Assembly (NCBI RefSeq): GCF_005280585.1
Contig: NZ_SZVO01000002.1
Location: 505,005 to 569,004, forward strand
DNA: 64,000 nucleotides
Direction: 5' to 3'
DNA from: Dyadobacter frigoris
GTDB lineage: Bacteria > Bacteroidota > Bacteroidia > Cytophagales > Spirosomataceae
Of this stretch, positions 55,897 to 64,000 are shown one piece after another (the first letter of the stretch is position 1; every line of letters begins with the position of its first letter). The notes beneath the pieces were generated by a model, which was given only the letters and a program-made list of their open reading frames with translations, was not told the DNA's origin and did not search any database. Position numbers and translations under genes: made by a program.

Positions 55897-57099
55897 ATGC
55901 AAAATACGCTCTACAAACATACTGCAGCGGCTGAGGTGACTTCAAGATCCGGGCGCATTACATCCATCGATGCCTTACGTGGCTTGATTATTATCTTAAT
56001 GGCTCTTGACCATGTCCGGGATTTTTGGAGTGCTACCCCGTACCGTGCAGATGATGTCTCACAAGCTTCCATCGCCTTATTCATGACAAGATGGATTACG
56101 CATTTTTGCGCACCTATCTTTGTTTTTTTGACCGGTGTAAGTATTTTGTTATACAAACAGCAGCAGGGTGATTTAAGAACAGCGAGTATATTTTTATTAA
56201 AACGCGGAGCGTGGATGATCTTTCTCGAACTGGCAGTTGTTGGCTTTTTCTGGCAATTTAGCTACGATGTCATTTTCATACAGGTTATCTGGGTCATTGG
56301 ATGGTCAATGCTGTGCATGGCTGGTCTGATCTGGTTACCGCGATGGCTGCTTACTTCACTTACGGTCATACTTATAGCTGGCCACCAGTTATTAATATAT
56401 ATCGAGCCTAAACAAGTAACAGTAGAGAATCTTGGATGGATTTTTCTGCACAGGCCAGTTCAATTTTTGCCCCTTTCAGAAGGCTTACCCCCCCTATTTG
56501 CTGCTTATCCTCTTATACCGTGGGTGGCAGTCATGATTGCAGGCTATTTGGCGGGCTCGTTATTTACGCTTGCCCCTGACCTTCGCAAGCGACGGCTTTT
56601 TATTATGGGCTTTGCCTTAATCATTTTCTATATCCTTTTGCGTGCATCCAACATGTACGGAGATCCGAACCCTTGGGTCATTCAGCAGAAAGGAATACTT
56701 TATACCCTTTTGTCATTTATTAGTATTAGCAAATATCCTCCATCTCTACTTTATTTAAGCATCACATTGGGTGGAGCGTGCCTGCTATTAGCATTGTTTG
56801 AAAATGTACGCGGTAGGGTTATCGATTTCTTTCTTGTATTTGGTAAGGTGCCACTCTTCTTCTATCTCTTACATATACCGCTAATTAATGCCAGTGCCAT
56901 GCTATGGATGTCGGTAAAATTTGGGTATTCAGTTAATCTATTCTTTTCCTCAAAAGAAGACTGGCCCTCAGCTTATGAACCAAACCTGGTTCGAGCTTAT
57001 TTCGTGTGGGCGGTATTAATAGCAACGCTATATTTTGCCTGCCGCTGGTATGGAAAATTTAAACAGTCACATTCTTATTGGTGGCTGAAATATTTGTAA
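55897..57099 (+). CDS. DUF1624-like membrane acyltransferase (heparan acetyltransferase-like)
   Basis: The 400-residue protein has about ten membrane segments. The N-terminal RITSIDALRGLIIILMALDH and DFWSATPYRADD are characteristic of the DUF1624/heparan-alpha-glucosaminide N-acetyltransferase fold, with the Asp and His typical of the active site (IDALRG, LDHVRDF). Such proteins acetylate sugars across the membrane; the acceptor here is unknown. It is likely under HxlR control. Start chosen at the first ATG after the operator region. Confidence 0.82.
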   Translation: MQNTLYKHTAAAEVTSRSGRITSIDALRGLIIILMALDHVRDFWSATPYRADDVSQASIALFMTRWITHFCAPIFVFLTGVSILLYKQQQGDLRTASIFLLKRGAWMIFLELAVVGFFWQFSYDVIFIQVIWVIGWSMLCMAGLIWLPRWLLTSLTVILIAGHQLLIYIEPKQVTVENLGWIFLHRPVQFLPLSEGLPPLFAAYPLIPWVAVMIAGYLAGSLFTLAPDLRKRRLFIMGFALIIFYILLRASNMYGDPNPWVIQQKGILYTLLSFISISKYPPSLLYLSITLGGACLLLALFENVRGRVIDFFLVFGKVPLFFYLLHIPLINASAMLWMSVKFGYSVNLFFSSKEDWPSAYEPNLVRAYFVWAVLIATLYFACRWYGKFKQSHSYWWLKYL

Positions 57100-57215
57100 G
57101 AGTTTTTTTAACATAGACATTACATATAGTTGTAAGCTTCATTAGGCTTGCTGGTATTAGCAGATTTGCTTACCAGTCCTTTTAAAATATTTAAATGATT
57201 CAATGTAAACATGCT

Positions 57216-57431
57216 ATGGCCAACGACATAAAAAAGGAAGTATTAGCTTTGTATTTTTCAGATGATTGTCCTGCTATTACGAAAAATGAAGTGGAAAACT
57301 GGATAGCTGCAAATGGCGAGAATGCCGAACGGGTCGAGCAGTGGCTTTCAAATTTAAAAATTGATACCGTTTTAAAAATTTTAGCCGACAAGGAGGAAGT
57401 ATGGCGAAAGATTTTACAAACAAATGGCTAG
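57216..57431 (+). CDS. Small acidic hypothetical protein
   Basis: A 71-codon frame from ATG 57216 (MANDIKKEVLALYFSDDCPA) to 57431. It is helical and acidic, with no signal or membrane segment. It may belong with the preceding gene (117-base gap). No family recognised; a longer start at 57195 is possible. Confidence 0.45.
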   Translation: MANDIKKEVLALYFSDDCPAITKNEVENWIAANGENAERVEQWLSNLKIDTVLKILADKEEVWRKILQTNG

Positions 57432-57910
57432 TCCTGATACTGGCCATGTATGGTTATCTGGGATAAGGGTCTCGCAAAAAAATTTGATAAAACAACTTAA
57501 ACACCCCAACATCAATTAAAATGTCTGAAATCTCGGGAAGAATTGTTGACTTATATACTAAATAGGCAAGACCCTAAATAAGTACGGTGTAAAATTCTGT
57601 AGATGACCGAATAGGTGCTACTTGCTACCATCATTGAATATACTAACTCTTAATTCCAACGATGGACAAGAACTCAGTAACGCACAAAACGATGAGTAAG
57701 TTGAATATCAAAACCCTGCTCAGCAGAGTTCAATCTCCCACTAACCTAGCAGATGAAATGATCATGCACAAAGTTATAAAACAGGTAGATTAATTTGTCT
57801 ACTTTGTTTTTTTAGTAAAAAAAATGTTCATCATAAAGCCGCCAGTAGCTATTTACATGAAAACAGATTACTTTAAGCCCTCTTTCCGAGACATTTTTTT
57901 GACCTTACAG
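57432..57910. other. No gene recognised
   Basis: Only short frames, such as 43 codons from 57662, without resemblance to known proteins. It leads into two class A operators. Confidence 0.5.
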
Positions 57911-57924
57911 ATACCGATAGGTAT
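57911..57924. promoter_or_regulatory. Class A palindrome, distal site of the SDR gene
   Basis: ATACCGATAGGTAT is perfect in its arms. It lies 98 bases (about nine helical turns) upstream of the second copy at 58009, a spacing that would permit looping. Confidence 0.7.
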
Positions 57925-58008
57925 TTATTAAATACATATAATATGTATTTAAACGATGTGTAAAGCGCCTAAAACAAACCAAAAACAGTAAAATTAATGA
58001 AAAATAAA

Positions 58009-58022
58009 ATACCAATTGGTAT
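58009..58022. promoter_or_regulatory. Class A palindrome, proximal site of the SDR gene
   Basis: ATACCAATTGGTAT is palindromic throughout and identical to the site at 19581. It lies 55 bases before the SDR start. The adjoining TATGTTGT is a weak -7 box. Confidence 0.72.
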
Positions 58023-58077
58023 GTTGTAGATCCAATTTTCTTACGCCAACTTAAAGTGTCAAATTAAAAAACGAGCA

Positions 58078-58827
58078 ATGAATGTCTCCAACAAAATAAT
58101 CCTGATTACCGGTGGTGGTTCAGGAATCGGCTTCGAAATAGCCAAACAATTAATTGCAAAAGGTAACCGTGTGATCATTACGGGCCGTTCGGAAAGCAGG
58201 CTTCAAAAGGCAGCAGAACAGTTGAATAATGTGAGTTACATCGTAAGCGATATTACCAGGCCCGAAGATGCGGTAAGGTTAAGATCCCATCTTGAAAATT
58301 TAGGAGGATTGGATATACTTATCAATAACGCCGGCAACGCCCACACTTACAAACTTGCCATAGATGCCAGCACAGCTACAAGAGCTACGGAAGAATTTAC
58401 AACAAACGTCTTTTCTGCTATGCGCCTGATAGATGAACTTTTGCCTCTACTGCTTCAAAGTGATGATGCGGCCATTGTAAATGTTAGTTCTACGGTAGCC
58501 CTGGTACCCGCAGGTAGCATCCCTACGTATAGCGCCAGCAAAGCCGCCTTGCATTCATACACCCAATCACTTCGCTTGGCTTTAAGCAAAAACACGTCAA
58601 TCAAAGTCTTTGAACTCATGCCGCCTCTGGTCGATACAGAGTTTTCGACTGAAATTGGTGGTGAGAATGGTATCCCACCTTCCGAAGTAGCAGACTCCTT
58701 ATTGAAAGGATTGGAGAACGATACTTATGAAATTCTTACAGGTAACACTGCCGCAATTTACCATTTGTCACGTGCGGCAACCTATGCAGAAGCGTTCAAA
58801 TTGATGAATCAGGAAGAAGAAGTTTAA
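58078..58827 (+). CDS. SDR-family oxidoreductase (paralogue of the 46756 gene)
   Basis: The 249-residue enzyme has TGGGSGIG (residues 11-18), NNAG (84-87), and Tyr151/Lys155 in PTYSASKAALHS. KVFELMPPLVDTEFSTEIG matches the corresponding end of the 46756 SDR. The two paralogues are 11 kb apart and sit behind different operator classes, a duplication with divergent control. Substrate unknown. Confidence 0.9.
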   Translation: MNVSNKIILITGGGSGIGFEIAKQLIAKGNRVIITGRSESRLQKAAEQLNNVSYIVSDITRPEDAVRLRSHLENLGGLDILINNAGNAHTYKLAIDASTATRATEEFTTNVFSAMRLIDELLPLLLQSDDAAIVNVSSTVALVPAGSIPTYSASKAALHSYTQSLRLALSKNTSIKVFELMPPLVDTEFSTEIGGENGIPPSEVADSLLKGLENDTYEILTGNTAAIYHLSRAATYAEAFKLMNQEEEV

Positions 58828-58916
58828 ACTGTGCGAATGCTGGCGGGGTTGCGAACGAGACTTATGTTCAGACCGTACCCTTACCATCAGGTATTTTGGG
58901 TAAATAATCGTAAAGA

Positions 58917-59174
58917 GGGTGTCTTCTATGTTGAAAAACAAGTCCAGAAATAAATTTAGGCCTTCTTTGGTGAATTTGGACAATACGTTATTAATCTCCC
59001 GTTGAAATGTGTTAATCTGAAAGGTTATCTCATTTTAACGGGATCACTTAAATTCTATAAACCACACTTCTCTTAGTGAACATCCACCTGTGAAGAGTCA
59101 CAGTCTTGTTGTTATGTTATATAAGTGCGGGACGCAAACTCAAAATAGTGAACAGACTACATGATAGCGACACA
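58917..59174. repeat. Dispersed repeat copy 2
   Basis: From GTCTTCTATG (58921) to the end it matches copy 1 (38661-38912) very roughly 85-90 percent by eye. The nested hairpin (58998-59042) is conserved; in the inner stem, AACCT of copy 1 is AATCT here, replacing a C-G pair by a T-G wobble. The outer inverted ends are degraded (GGGTGTC on the left, GACACAA on the right). No gene is inside. Confidence 0.7.
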
Positions 59175-59251
59175 ATTTTTTAATTGCCAGATTTCAAGAA
59201 AAAAACTAAACCACATACGTGTGCCCGGAAAGTTGAAGATCAAAATACCGC

Positions 59252-59360
59252 TCACCGTCTGCTTGCCTCGTATTTGTGTGCAATCTGTTTGCCCTGCTCA
59301 ACATATTCAATCAGCTCCTGGCGCTTAAAATAAAGCCGCCCGTTTCTTTTATAATGTGGA
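59252..59360 (-). pseudogene. Fragment of an excisionase-like helix-turn-helix gene
   Basis: The minus strand reads HYKRNGRLYFKRQELIEYVE, then QGKQIAHKYEASRR and a TGA (59252). This matches the C-terminal part of MerR-like helix-turn-helix (HTH_17) proteins of Bacteroidota mobilisable elements. The start is missing. The rest of 59360-59650 shows nothing recognisable except a repeated TTCTCCACA motif (59526, 59565). Confidence 0.55.
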
Positions 59361-59657
59361 GAATTCGGACGCGTTGACCATATGATTCCGTGGCAGATTG
59401 ACCATCACCTGAGTATTACTGACCATGGGCTAAATTATTATCAATCATTTACTTAAACTGGTCAACTCCCACCGAAACTACCTGTCATCAATTTCCGAAT
59501 TGAGGTGATTAATGGCTCCGAATTCTCCACACTACTACAAAATCTGTTGGTCACCCCGTCTAAATTCTCCACATCCAGGCAAAACTAACTTAGATAATTT
59601 CTGTAAATCATCCAGAAATTGGTTCGACAAATGTTCGGGGAGGGGTACATCACTGTC

Positions 59658-59691
59658 AAGGAGTTACGATATTTTCGTAACTCCTTTTTTT
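59658..59691 (+). terminator. Rho-independent terminator
   Basis: GGAGTTACGA (59660-59669) pairs perfectly with TCGTAACTCC (59675-59684), followed by a run of seven Ts. It faces rightward and would shield the glmS end from transcription coming from the left. No intact gene lies just upstream of it. Confidence 0.85.
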
Positions 59692-59815
59692 ATGCCCGGA
59701 TTTTTGTGCCAAACATTTAGCGGATCAAGCCCAAAACTTGTGGAGTGGATAGAATTTCCCGCTAAGGCGCCCATCCACTTTCATTGACAGTGCTTTTCAT
59801 CTCCAAAGAAGATCC

Positions 59816-61654
59816 CTACTCTACCGTCACCGATTTGGCAAGATTTCTAGGCTGATCAACATTTCTTCCACGCATTACCGCGATGTAATAAGAAAGTAAT
59901 TGCAAAGGAATAACCGAAACCAGCGGCGTTAGTATTTCATGAACTTCGGGTACTTCAATCACAAAATCGACCATCCCCGGAATTAACGTATCACCTTCTG
60001 TAACAATAGCAATAACACGACCTTTACGTGCTTTTACCTCCTGAATATTGGAAACTATTTTTTCATAAGACCCATCTTTTGTAGCCAGAAAAACAACTGG
60101 CATATCTTCATCAATTAAAGCAATCGGGCCATGTTTCATTTCCGCTGCGGGATATCCTTCTGCATGGATATAAGAGATTTCTTTTAATTTCAGTGCTCCT
60201 TCCAAAGCAACCGGAAAATTCAATCCGCGTCCGAGATAAATAAAATTCCGGACATACGTGAAAATGAAAGCGATCTCTTTGATCTTGGCAGCATTTTCAA
60301 AAACCTTTTCGACTTTAGCCGGAATCCCTTCCAGTTCATTCAAGAGCTGCTGATACGTTTCTTCTGAAATAGTACCTTTTCTTTTTGCAACCGCAATGGC
60401 GATTAATGTCAAAACCGTTACCTGGGCTGTAAATGCTTTTGTACTTGCTACTCCAATTTCAGGCCCTGCGTGTGTGTAGGCACCTGCATGTGTAGCGCGT
60501 GCAATCGACGAACCAACGACATTGCAAACCCCAAAAATAGTGGCTCCTTTGGATTTTGCCAGTTCAATTGCAGCCAGCGTATCAGCCGTTTCACCGGACT
60601 GGGAAATGGCTATTACTATATCATTTTTCTTGATAACCGGATTTCTGTAACGGAATTCAGAAGCGTACTCTACTTCCACATTAATTCTTGCCAGTTCTTC
60701 AAAAAGATACTCTGCAACTAATCCGGCGTGCCAGGAAGTTCCGCAGCCAACAATTACTATTCTTTCGGCAGCTGCTAATTCATCGATATAATCTGCCAGG
60801 CCTCCAAGCTGTAAATGTGCATCAGAAGCTCTTAACCTGCCACGCATACTATCTGCAATGGAGCGTGGCTGCTCAAAGATTTCTTTAATCATGAAATGGT
60901 CATAACCACCTTTTTCTATGGTTTCCAGTTCCATTTCAAGTTTCTGGATATAAGGAACTTTCTGTGTATTATCAAGATTCTGGATACTAAGTTTGCCATC
61001 ACGAATGATCGCAACTTCGTAATCATCCAGATAAACAACATCTTTTGTATATTCAATAATCGGTGTAGCATCCGAAGCAAAGAAAAACTCATCTTCTCCA
61101 ATTCCGATTACTAATGGACTTCCTTTTCTTGCAGCAATTAGCTGATCCGGAAAATCCACTGACATCACCACAATAGCATATGCACCAACAACTTCCAAAA
61201 GCGCAAGTCTGACAGCTTCTTCCAGTGACGCTCCCGTTTCCTTCTGAACATCTTCAATAAAATGAATCAGTACTTCCGTGTCGGTAGCACTATGAAAAAC
61301 GTGTCCTTTTTTTACAAGATTTTGCTTGATCGAAGCGTAATTTTCAATAATACCATTGTGAATAATGGCCAGCTTATGATCATTTGAAAAATGCGGATGC
61401 GCATTTACATCATTGGGCTCACCATGCGTAGCCCAACGCGTGTGCCCTATTCCGATGGTTGATTTCAATTGCTTGCCATTCAATTGGCTTTCAAGATCAG
61501 TTACCTTTCCCTTTTTCTTATAAATATTCAATTCTGAATCTTCCATTAATGCAACCCCGGAACTATCATAACCACGATATTCCAGACGTTTCAGACCTTT
61601 GATAATTAATGGGTAGGCCTCTCTGCTTCCTACATAAGCAACAATTCCGCACAT
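59816..61654 (-). CDS. Glutamine-fructose-6-phosphate aminotransferase
   Basis: The 612-residue enzyme begins MCGIVAYVGSREAYPLIIKG with the Cys2 nucleophile, then RLEYRGYDSSGVAL and GIGHTRWATHGEPND of the glutaminase domain. Two sugar-isomerase domains follow with GCGTSWHAGLVAEYLFEE and SQSGETADTLAAIELAKSKG, ending LAKSVTVE. It makes glucosamine-6-phosphate for peptidoglycan and lipid A. It is a single-gene unit, with no glmS-ribozyme-like core before it. Confidence 0.96.
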   Translation of the reverse strand: MCGIVAYVGSREAYPLIIKGLKRLEYRGYDSSGVALMEDSELNIYKKKGKVTDLESQLNGKQLKSTIGIGHTRWATHGEPNDVNAHPHFSNDHKLAIIHNGIIENYASIKQNLVKKGHVFHSATDTEVLIHFIEDVQKETGASLEEAVRLALLEVVGAYAIVVMSVDFPDQLIAARKGSPLVIGIGEDEFFFASDATPIIEYTKDVVYLDDYEVAIIRDGKLSIQNLDNTQKVPYIQKLEMELETIEKGGYDHFMIKEIFEQPRSIADSMRGRLRASDAHLQLGGLADYIDELAAAERIVIVGCGTSWHAGLVAEYLFEELARINVEVEYASEFRYRNPVIKKNDIVIAISQSGETADTLAAIELAKSKGATIFGVCNVVGSSIARATHAGAYTHAGPEIGVASTKAFTAQVTVLTLIAIAVAKRKGTISEETYQQLLNELEGIPAKVEKVFENAAKIKEIAFIFTYVRNFIYLGRGLNFPVALEGALKLKEISYIHAEGYPAAEMKHGPIALIDEDMPVVFLATKDGSYEKIVSNIQEVKARKGRVIAIVTEGDTLIPGMVDFVIEVPEVHEILTPLVSVIPLQLLSYYIAVMRGRNVDQPRNLAKSVTVE

Positions 61655-61715
61655 ATTTTCTCTAAATTTATTTGGGATGTATGTATAGTACTAAGTACAA
61701 ATTAATAAGAACCAG

Positions 61716-61753
61716 AATTGGATAACAAACTAAATCCTATAAATTATCCAATT
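61716..61753 (-). promoter_or_regulatory. Inverted repeat upstream of glmS
   Basis: AATTGGATAA (61716-61725) and TTATCCAATT (61744-61753) are perfect inverted copies with an 18-base loop, 62 bases upstream of the glmS start. It may be an operator or a 5' leader stem. The rest of 61655-61903 holds no gene. Confidence 0.4.
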
Positions 61754-61903
61754 TTCATTGAGTGCTCGAACACACACTATGATATTCATTATGAATGATT
61801 TATATCTTAAAAAATATTAAAAAATCAAGATAGGAAGATTCCGTGACGTTTATGAAGTTTACCTGCATACCGGGTTTTCATTTACTGAAATAAAAAATAT
61901 AAG

Positions 61904-61945
61904 ACACAAAAAAAAATGGCGGCCAGAATCTGGTCGCCATCTCTC
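61904..61945 (-). terminator. Terminator of the GT5-like gene
   Basis: On the minus strand ATGGCGACCAGA and TCTGGCCGCCAT form a 12-base stem with one G-T pair, followed by a long T-run (A-run at 61907-61916 on the plus strand). It ends the 61963-62769 gene. Confidence 0.85.
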
Positions 61946-61962
61946 AATTCATTTTTTCTATT

Positions 61963-62769
61963 TTAGCTCATCAAATCTGTATACAGATTGTAATAAGATT
62001 CAGAGAATTTTTCGTCTTCCTCGTCCAACTCAACACGCTTTGGTGCATCGTTGAAAATCTGGTTAAGGCTGTCGCTGCAATGTTCTTCTGCTTTAACAAC
62101 GGCATCAGCATAAGCACATCCGATTTTTACAAAACCTTCAAAATCCGCCGAATGAAGATGCGAAAGCGCTTCGTCACTAACATCAATTGCTTTTGCTTTG
62201 CTCATCAAATCCGCATCAAATTTATAATCAAAAGCGTTGTTATGTACTGTAAATACACTTTTTGTATCCTTAAACATTGGATCGTTACGATACGTAGTTT
62301 TAAGGTACATTGGAATTAAAGCAGTCATCCAGTCGTTGCAATGTACAACGTCCGGTGCCCATCCAAGTTTTTTCACAGTTTCAAGTACACCTTTGCAAAA
62401 GAAAATAGCACGCTCGTCGTTATCATCGTAAAAGTTATTCTCTTTATCAAAGAATACAGATTTACGGTGAAAATAGTCATCGTTATCTATAAAATAAACT
62501 TGTAATTTGGCGTTTGGAATGGAAGCTACCTTGATAATAAGCGGCTTTTCTTCATCGCCAACCGTAATATTAATTCCTGACAATCGAACTACTTCGTGAA
62601 GCCTGTTTTTACGCTCATTGATTAGACCAAATCGAGGTACCAAAATCCTGATTTCTGCCCCACGTTCCTGCATTGCCTGCGGTAGTCTTCTTACATAATC
62701 CGCGACATCTGTGGTTTGGAGAAAAGGATTGATTTCACTGGCTACATACAAAATTCGTAGTTTGTCCAT
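61963..62769 (-). CDS. Glycogen/starch synthase catalytic-domain-like protein (GT5)
   Basis: The 268-residue product begins MDKLRILYVASEINPFLQTT, then GAEIRILVPRFGLINERKNR and WAPDVVHCNDWMTALIPMYL, the N-terminal Rossmann half of glycogen synthases. The C-terminal half is absent and the frame ends in an acidic tail. Such short GlgA-like proteins are common in Bacteroidota, so this may be the normal length rather than a truncation. The ATG at 62769 is preferred to one 12 codons earlier. Function unproven. Confidence 0.85.
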   Translation of the reverse strand: MDKLRILYVASEINPFLQTTDVADYVRRLPQAMQERGAEIRILVPRFGLINERKNRLHEVVRLSGINITVGDEEKPLIIKVASIPNAKLQVYFIDNDDYFHRKSVFFDKENNFYDDNDERAIFFCKGVLETVKKLGWAPDVVHCNDWMTALIPMYLKTTYRNDPMFKDTKSVFTVHNNAFDYKFDADLMSKAKAIDVSDEALSHLHSADFEGFVKIGCAYADAVVKAEEHCSDSLNQIFNDAPKRVELDEEDEKFSESYYNLYTDLMS

Positions 62770-62997
62770 TAGATATTTAGCAGTTTGTGAAAAAAAGTTT
62801 TGCAAAATTACATAAAAAAAACCGGGATTTCAATAGAAATTAAAAACTAATTGTAATATTGCGCAGAGTTTGGCCGTATTTATGCCAAATATTTTAGAAA
62901 CCCCCATGAAAAGGCCGGAATTCATCTATTTACCAACAAACCTGAAAAAAGTCAGTTTGTAACGAATCCGGCGTCTTCTAATCTATAAATACCTTTC

Positions 62998-63840
62998 ATG
63001 GAAGTTTTTACTTCAATTCATAGCCTAAAAAATTTCCTTTCTGTTCAACGCCTCCAAAATAAAAGCATTGGACTTATCCCAACCATGGGTGCGCTGCATG
63101 AAGGACATATATCGCTTATTCAAACTGCTTCTTTTCAGAATGACATCACTGTTTGCAGTATTTTTGTAAATCCCACGCAGTTTAACAACCCGGAGGACCT
63201 GGCTAAATACCCAAGGACCCTGGAAGAAGATTGTGCTATGTTGGAAAGTGCAGGCTGCTCAGCCGTTTTCGCACCCACAGTGGACGAAATGTATCCGGAG
63301 CCAACAATGCTGACAATGAATTTCGGATTACTTGAAACGGTAATGGAAGGTGCTTCAAGGCCAGGTCATTTTAACGGTGTGGGAATCGTAGTTTCCAAAC
63401 TGTTTAATATTGTTCAGCCTCATAAAGCTTATTTTGGTCAAAAGGACTTACAGCAGGTTACCGTGGTAAAACGTCTGGTAGCGGATCTGTCCTTCAATCT
63501 TGAATTAATTGTTTGTCCAACAGTAAGAGAAAATGACGGCCTGGCTATGTCGTCAAGAAACAGGAGACTGAACGACGCAGAAAGAGCACATGCACCGATT
63601 ATCTACAAGATTCTGCTGGATGCGAAAGAAAAGATTTTGGGAGGAAATGATATAGAAGAAACAAAAGAAGCCGTACAGCGCGAATTTCTGGTACTTGCCG
63701 GCTTCGAACTCGATTATTTTGAAGTTGTCAATATCCGGACTTTACAATCTATACATACTATTGGTTCTACCGCTACAACGGCGCTTTGTATCGCTACATT
63801 TTTAGGGTCAGTCCGGTTGATTGATAATATCGTTTTTTAA
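62998..63840 (+). CDS. Pantoate-beta-alanine ligase
   Basis: The 280-residue enzyme has LIPTMGALHEGHISLIQTAS (ATP-binding HxGH at 34-37), IFVNPTQFNNPEDL, FGQKDLQQ (146-153) and LAMSSRNRRL. It joins pantoate and beta-alanine to form pantothenate. Typical length. It is divergent from the GT5-like gene and ends in a strong bidirectional terminator. Confidence 0.95.
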   Translation: MEVFTSIHSLKNFLSVQRLQNKSIGLIPTMGALHEGHISLIQTASFQNDITVCSIFVNPTQFNNPEDLAKYPRTLEEDCAMLESAGCSAVFAPTVDEMYPEPTMLTMNFGLLETVMEGASRPGHFNGVGIVVSKLFNIVQPHKAYFGQKDLQQVTVVKRLVADLSFNLELIVCPTVRENDGLAMSSRNRRLNDAERAHAPIIYKILLDAKEKILGGNDIEETKEAVQREFLVLAGFELDYFEVVNIRTLQSIHTIGSTATTALCIATFLGSVRLIDNIVF

Positions 63841-63845
63841 TCCGG

Positions 63846-63899
63846 TTTGCTATAAAACAGAAAAAGCCTCTTCCGAGGCTTTTTCTGTTTTATAGCAAA
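63846..63899. terminator. Bidirectional terminator, perfect 25-bp stem
   Basis: The arms at 63846-63870 and 63875-63899 are perfect inverted copies about TTCC, with A/T-rich flanks (AAAAAGCCTC, GAGGCTTTTT core). It serves both panC and the converging gene that enters from the right. Confidence 0.93.
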
Positions 63900-63906
63900 A
63901 TTGATT

Positions 63907-64000
63907 CTATTCCAATTTCCAGTCTCCGCGATATGTGCGTTTCACAAACTGATTCGCTTCGTCAAAGTTGGTAACTTTCATATTGGTACCATCCCATAAC
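63907..64000 (-). CDS. C-terminal end of a Gfo/Idh/MocA-like oxidoreductase (partial)
   Basis: The minus strand reads LWDGTNMKVTNFDEANQFVK, then RTYRGDWKLE and a TAG (63907-63909). MKVTNxxEANxFVKRxYRxGWEL is the usual end of Gfo/Idh/MocA oxidoreductases in Bacteroidota. The rest lies outside the window. Confidence 0.65.
   Translation of the reverse strand, partial: LWDGTNMKVTNFDEANQFVKRTYRGDWKLE

Noticed and set aside
59600..59660. A tRNA or tmRNA end near GGTTCGACAAATG
   Set aside because: The TTCGA resembles a T-loop, but no acceptor stem, anticodon arm or partner strand could be paired around it.
61655..61760. glmS ribozyme
   Set aside because: The leader lacks the conserved core, and this ribozyme is chiefly known from Gram-positive bacteria. 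Only a simple inverted repeat is present.
1..64000. CRISPR arrays
   Set aside because: No run of regularly spaced direct repeats was seen, and no Cas-like protein is encoded.

Overview
The window is chromosomal DNA of a Bacteroidota bacterium, most likely an environmental Cytophagales or Sphingobacteriia-type organism (Dyadobacter-like is a guess). The signs are a SusC/SusD pair with an ECF sigma/FecR pair, a DUF2911 protein, a YtxH protein, a glycogen-synthase-like GT5 domain protein, AT-rich leaders, and promoters with the Bacteroidota -7 box TAnnTTTG.

Layout. 0-2 kb: gene-poor DNA with a decayed AbiE-type toxin-antitoxin pair. 2.1-8.5 kb: a TetR regulator and a TolC / membrane fusion protein / RND pump operon that share a TTGAACAGTG operator. 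9-20 kb: redox and stress genes (NTF2-like, NmrA-like and MDR quinone reductase on the minus strand; DUF2911, TetR and luciferase-like monooxygenase on the plus strand), a half-decayed sulfur locus (Crp/Fnr, TauE remnant, YeeE/YedE pair, persulfide dioxygenase remnant), an AraC-SDR pair and a dead thioredoxin. 20-23.4 kb: proA, a dead TetR gene, a truncated lipB and a YtxH pair. 23.7-36.8 kb: a polysaccharide utilisation locus (sigma, FecR, SusC, SusD, a possible alpha/alpha-barrel protein, a Gfo/Idh/MocA oxidoreductase, a GH106 rhamnosidase). 36.9-44.6 kb: insertion sequences and gene fragments (IS3, IS110, IS1182 and IS3 fragments, and an IS66 that split an AraC gene). 45-59 kb: several TetR genes, two paralogous SDR genes, DinB, HxlR, an acyltransferase-like membrane protein, an IS4-superfamily element and many gene fragments. 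59.8-64 kb: housekeeping genes glmS, a GT5 protein, panC and the end of an oxidoreductase gene.

Most notable system. Two families of near-identical palindromes recur from 11.8 to 58 kb: class A, ATACC-N4-GGTAT, and class B, ATACT-N4-AGTAT. They lie in or beside recognisable -7 boxes upstream of detoxification-type genes (quinone reductase, SDR, DinB, luciferase-like monooxygenase, DUF2911, thioredoxin) and of TetR genes. The simplest reading is two parallel TetR regulons whose regulators have duplicated, diverged and partly died inside this window. The operator pattern is read directly from the sequence; the pairing of regulators with operators is inference.

Decay is widespread: more than fifteen recognisable gene fragments lie between working genes, so 37-59 kb looks like a hotspot of insertion and deletion between the sugar-use locus and the conserved glmS-panC block.
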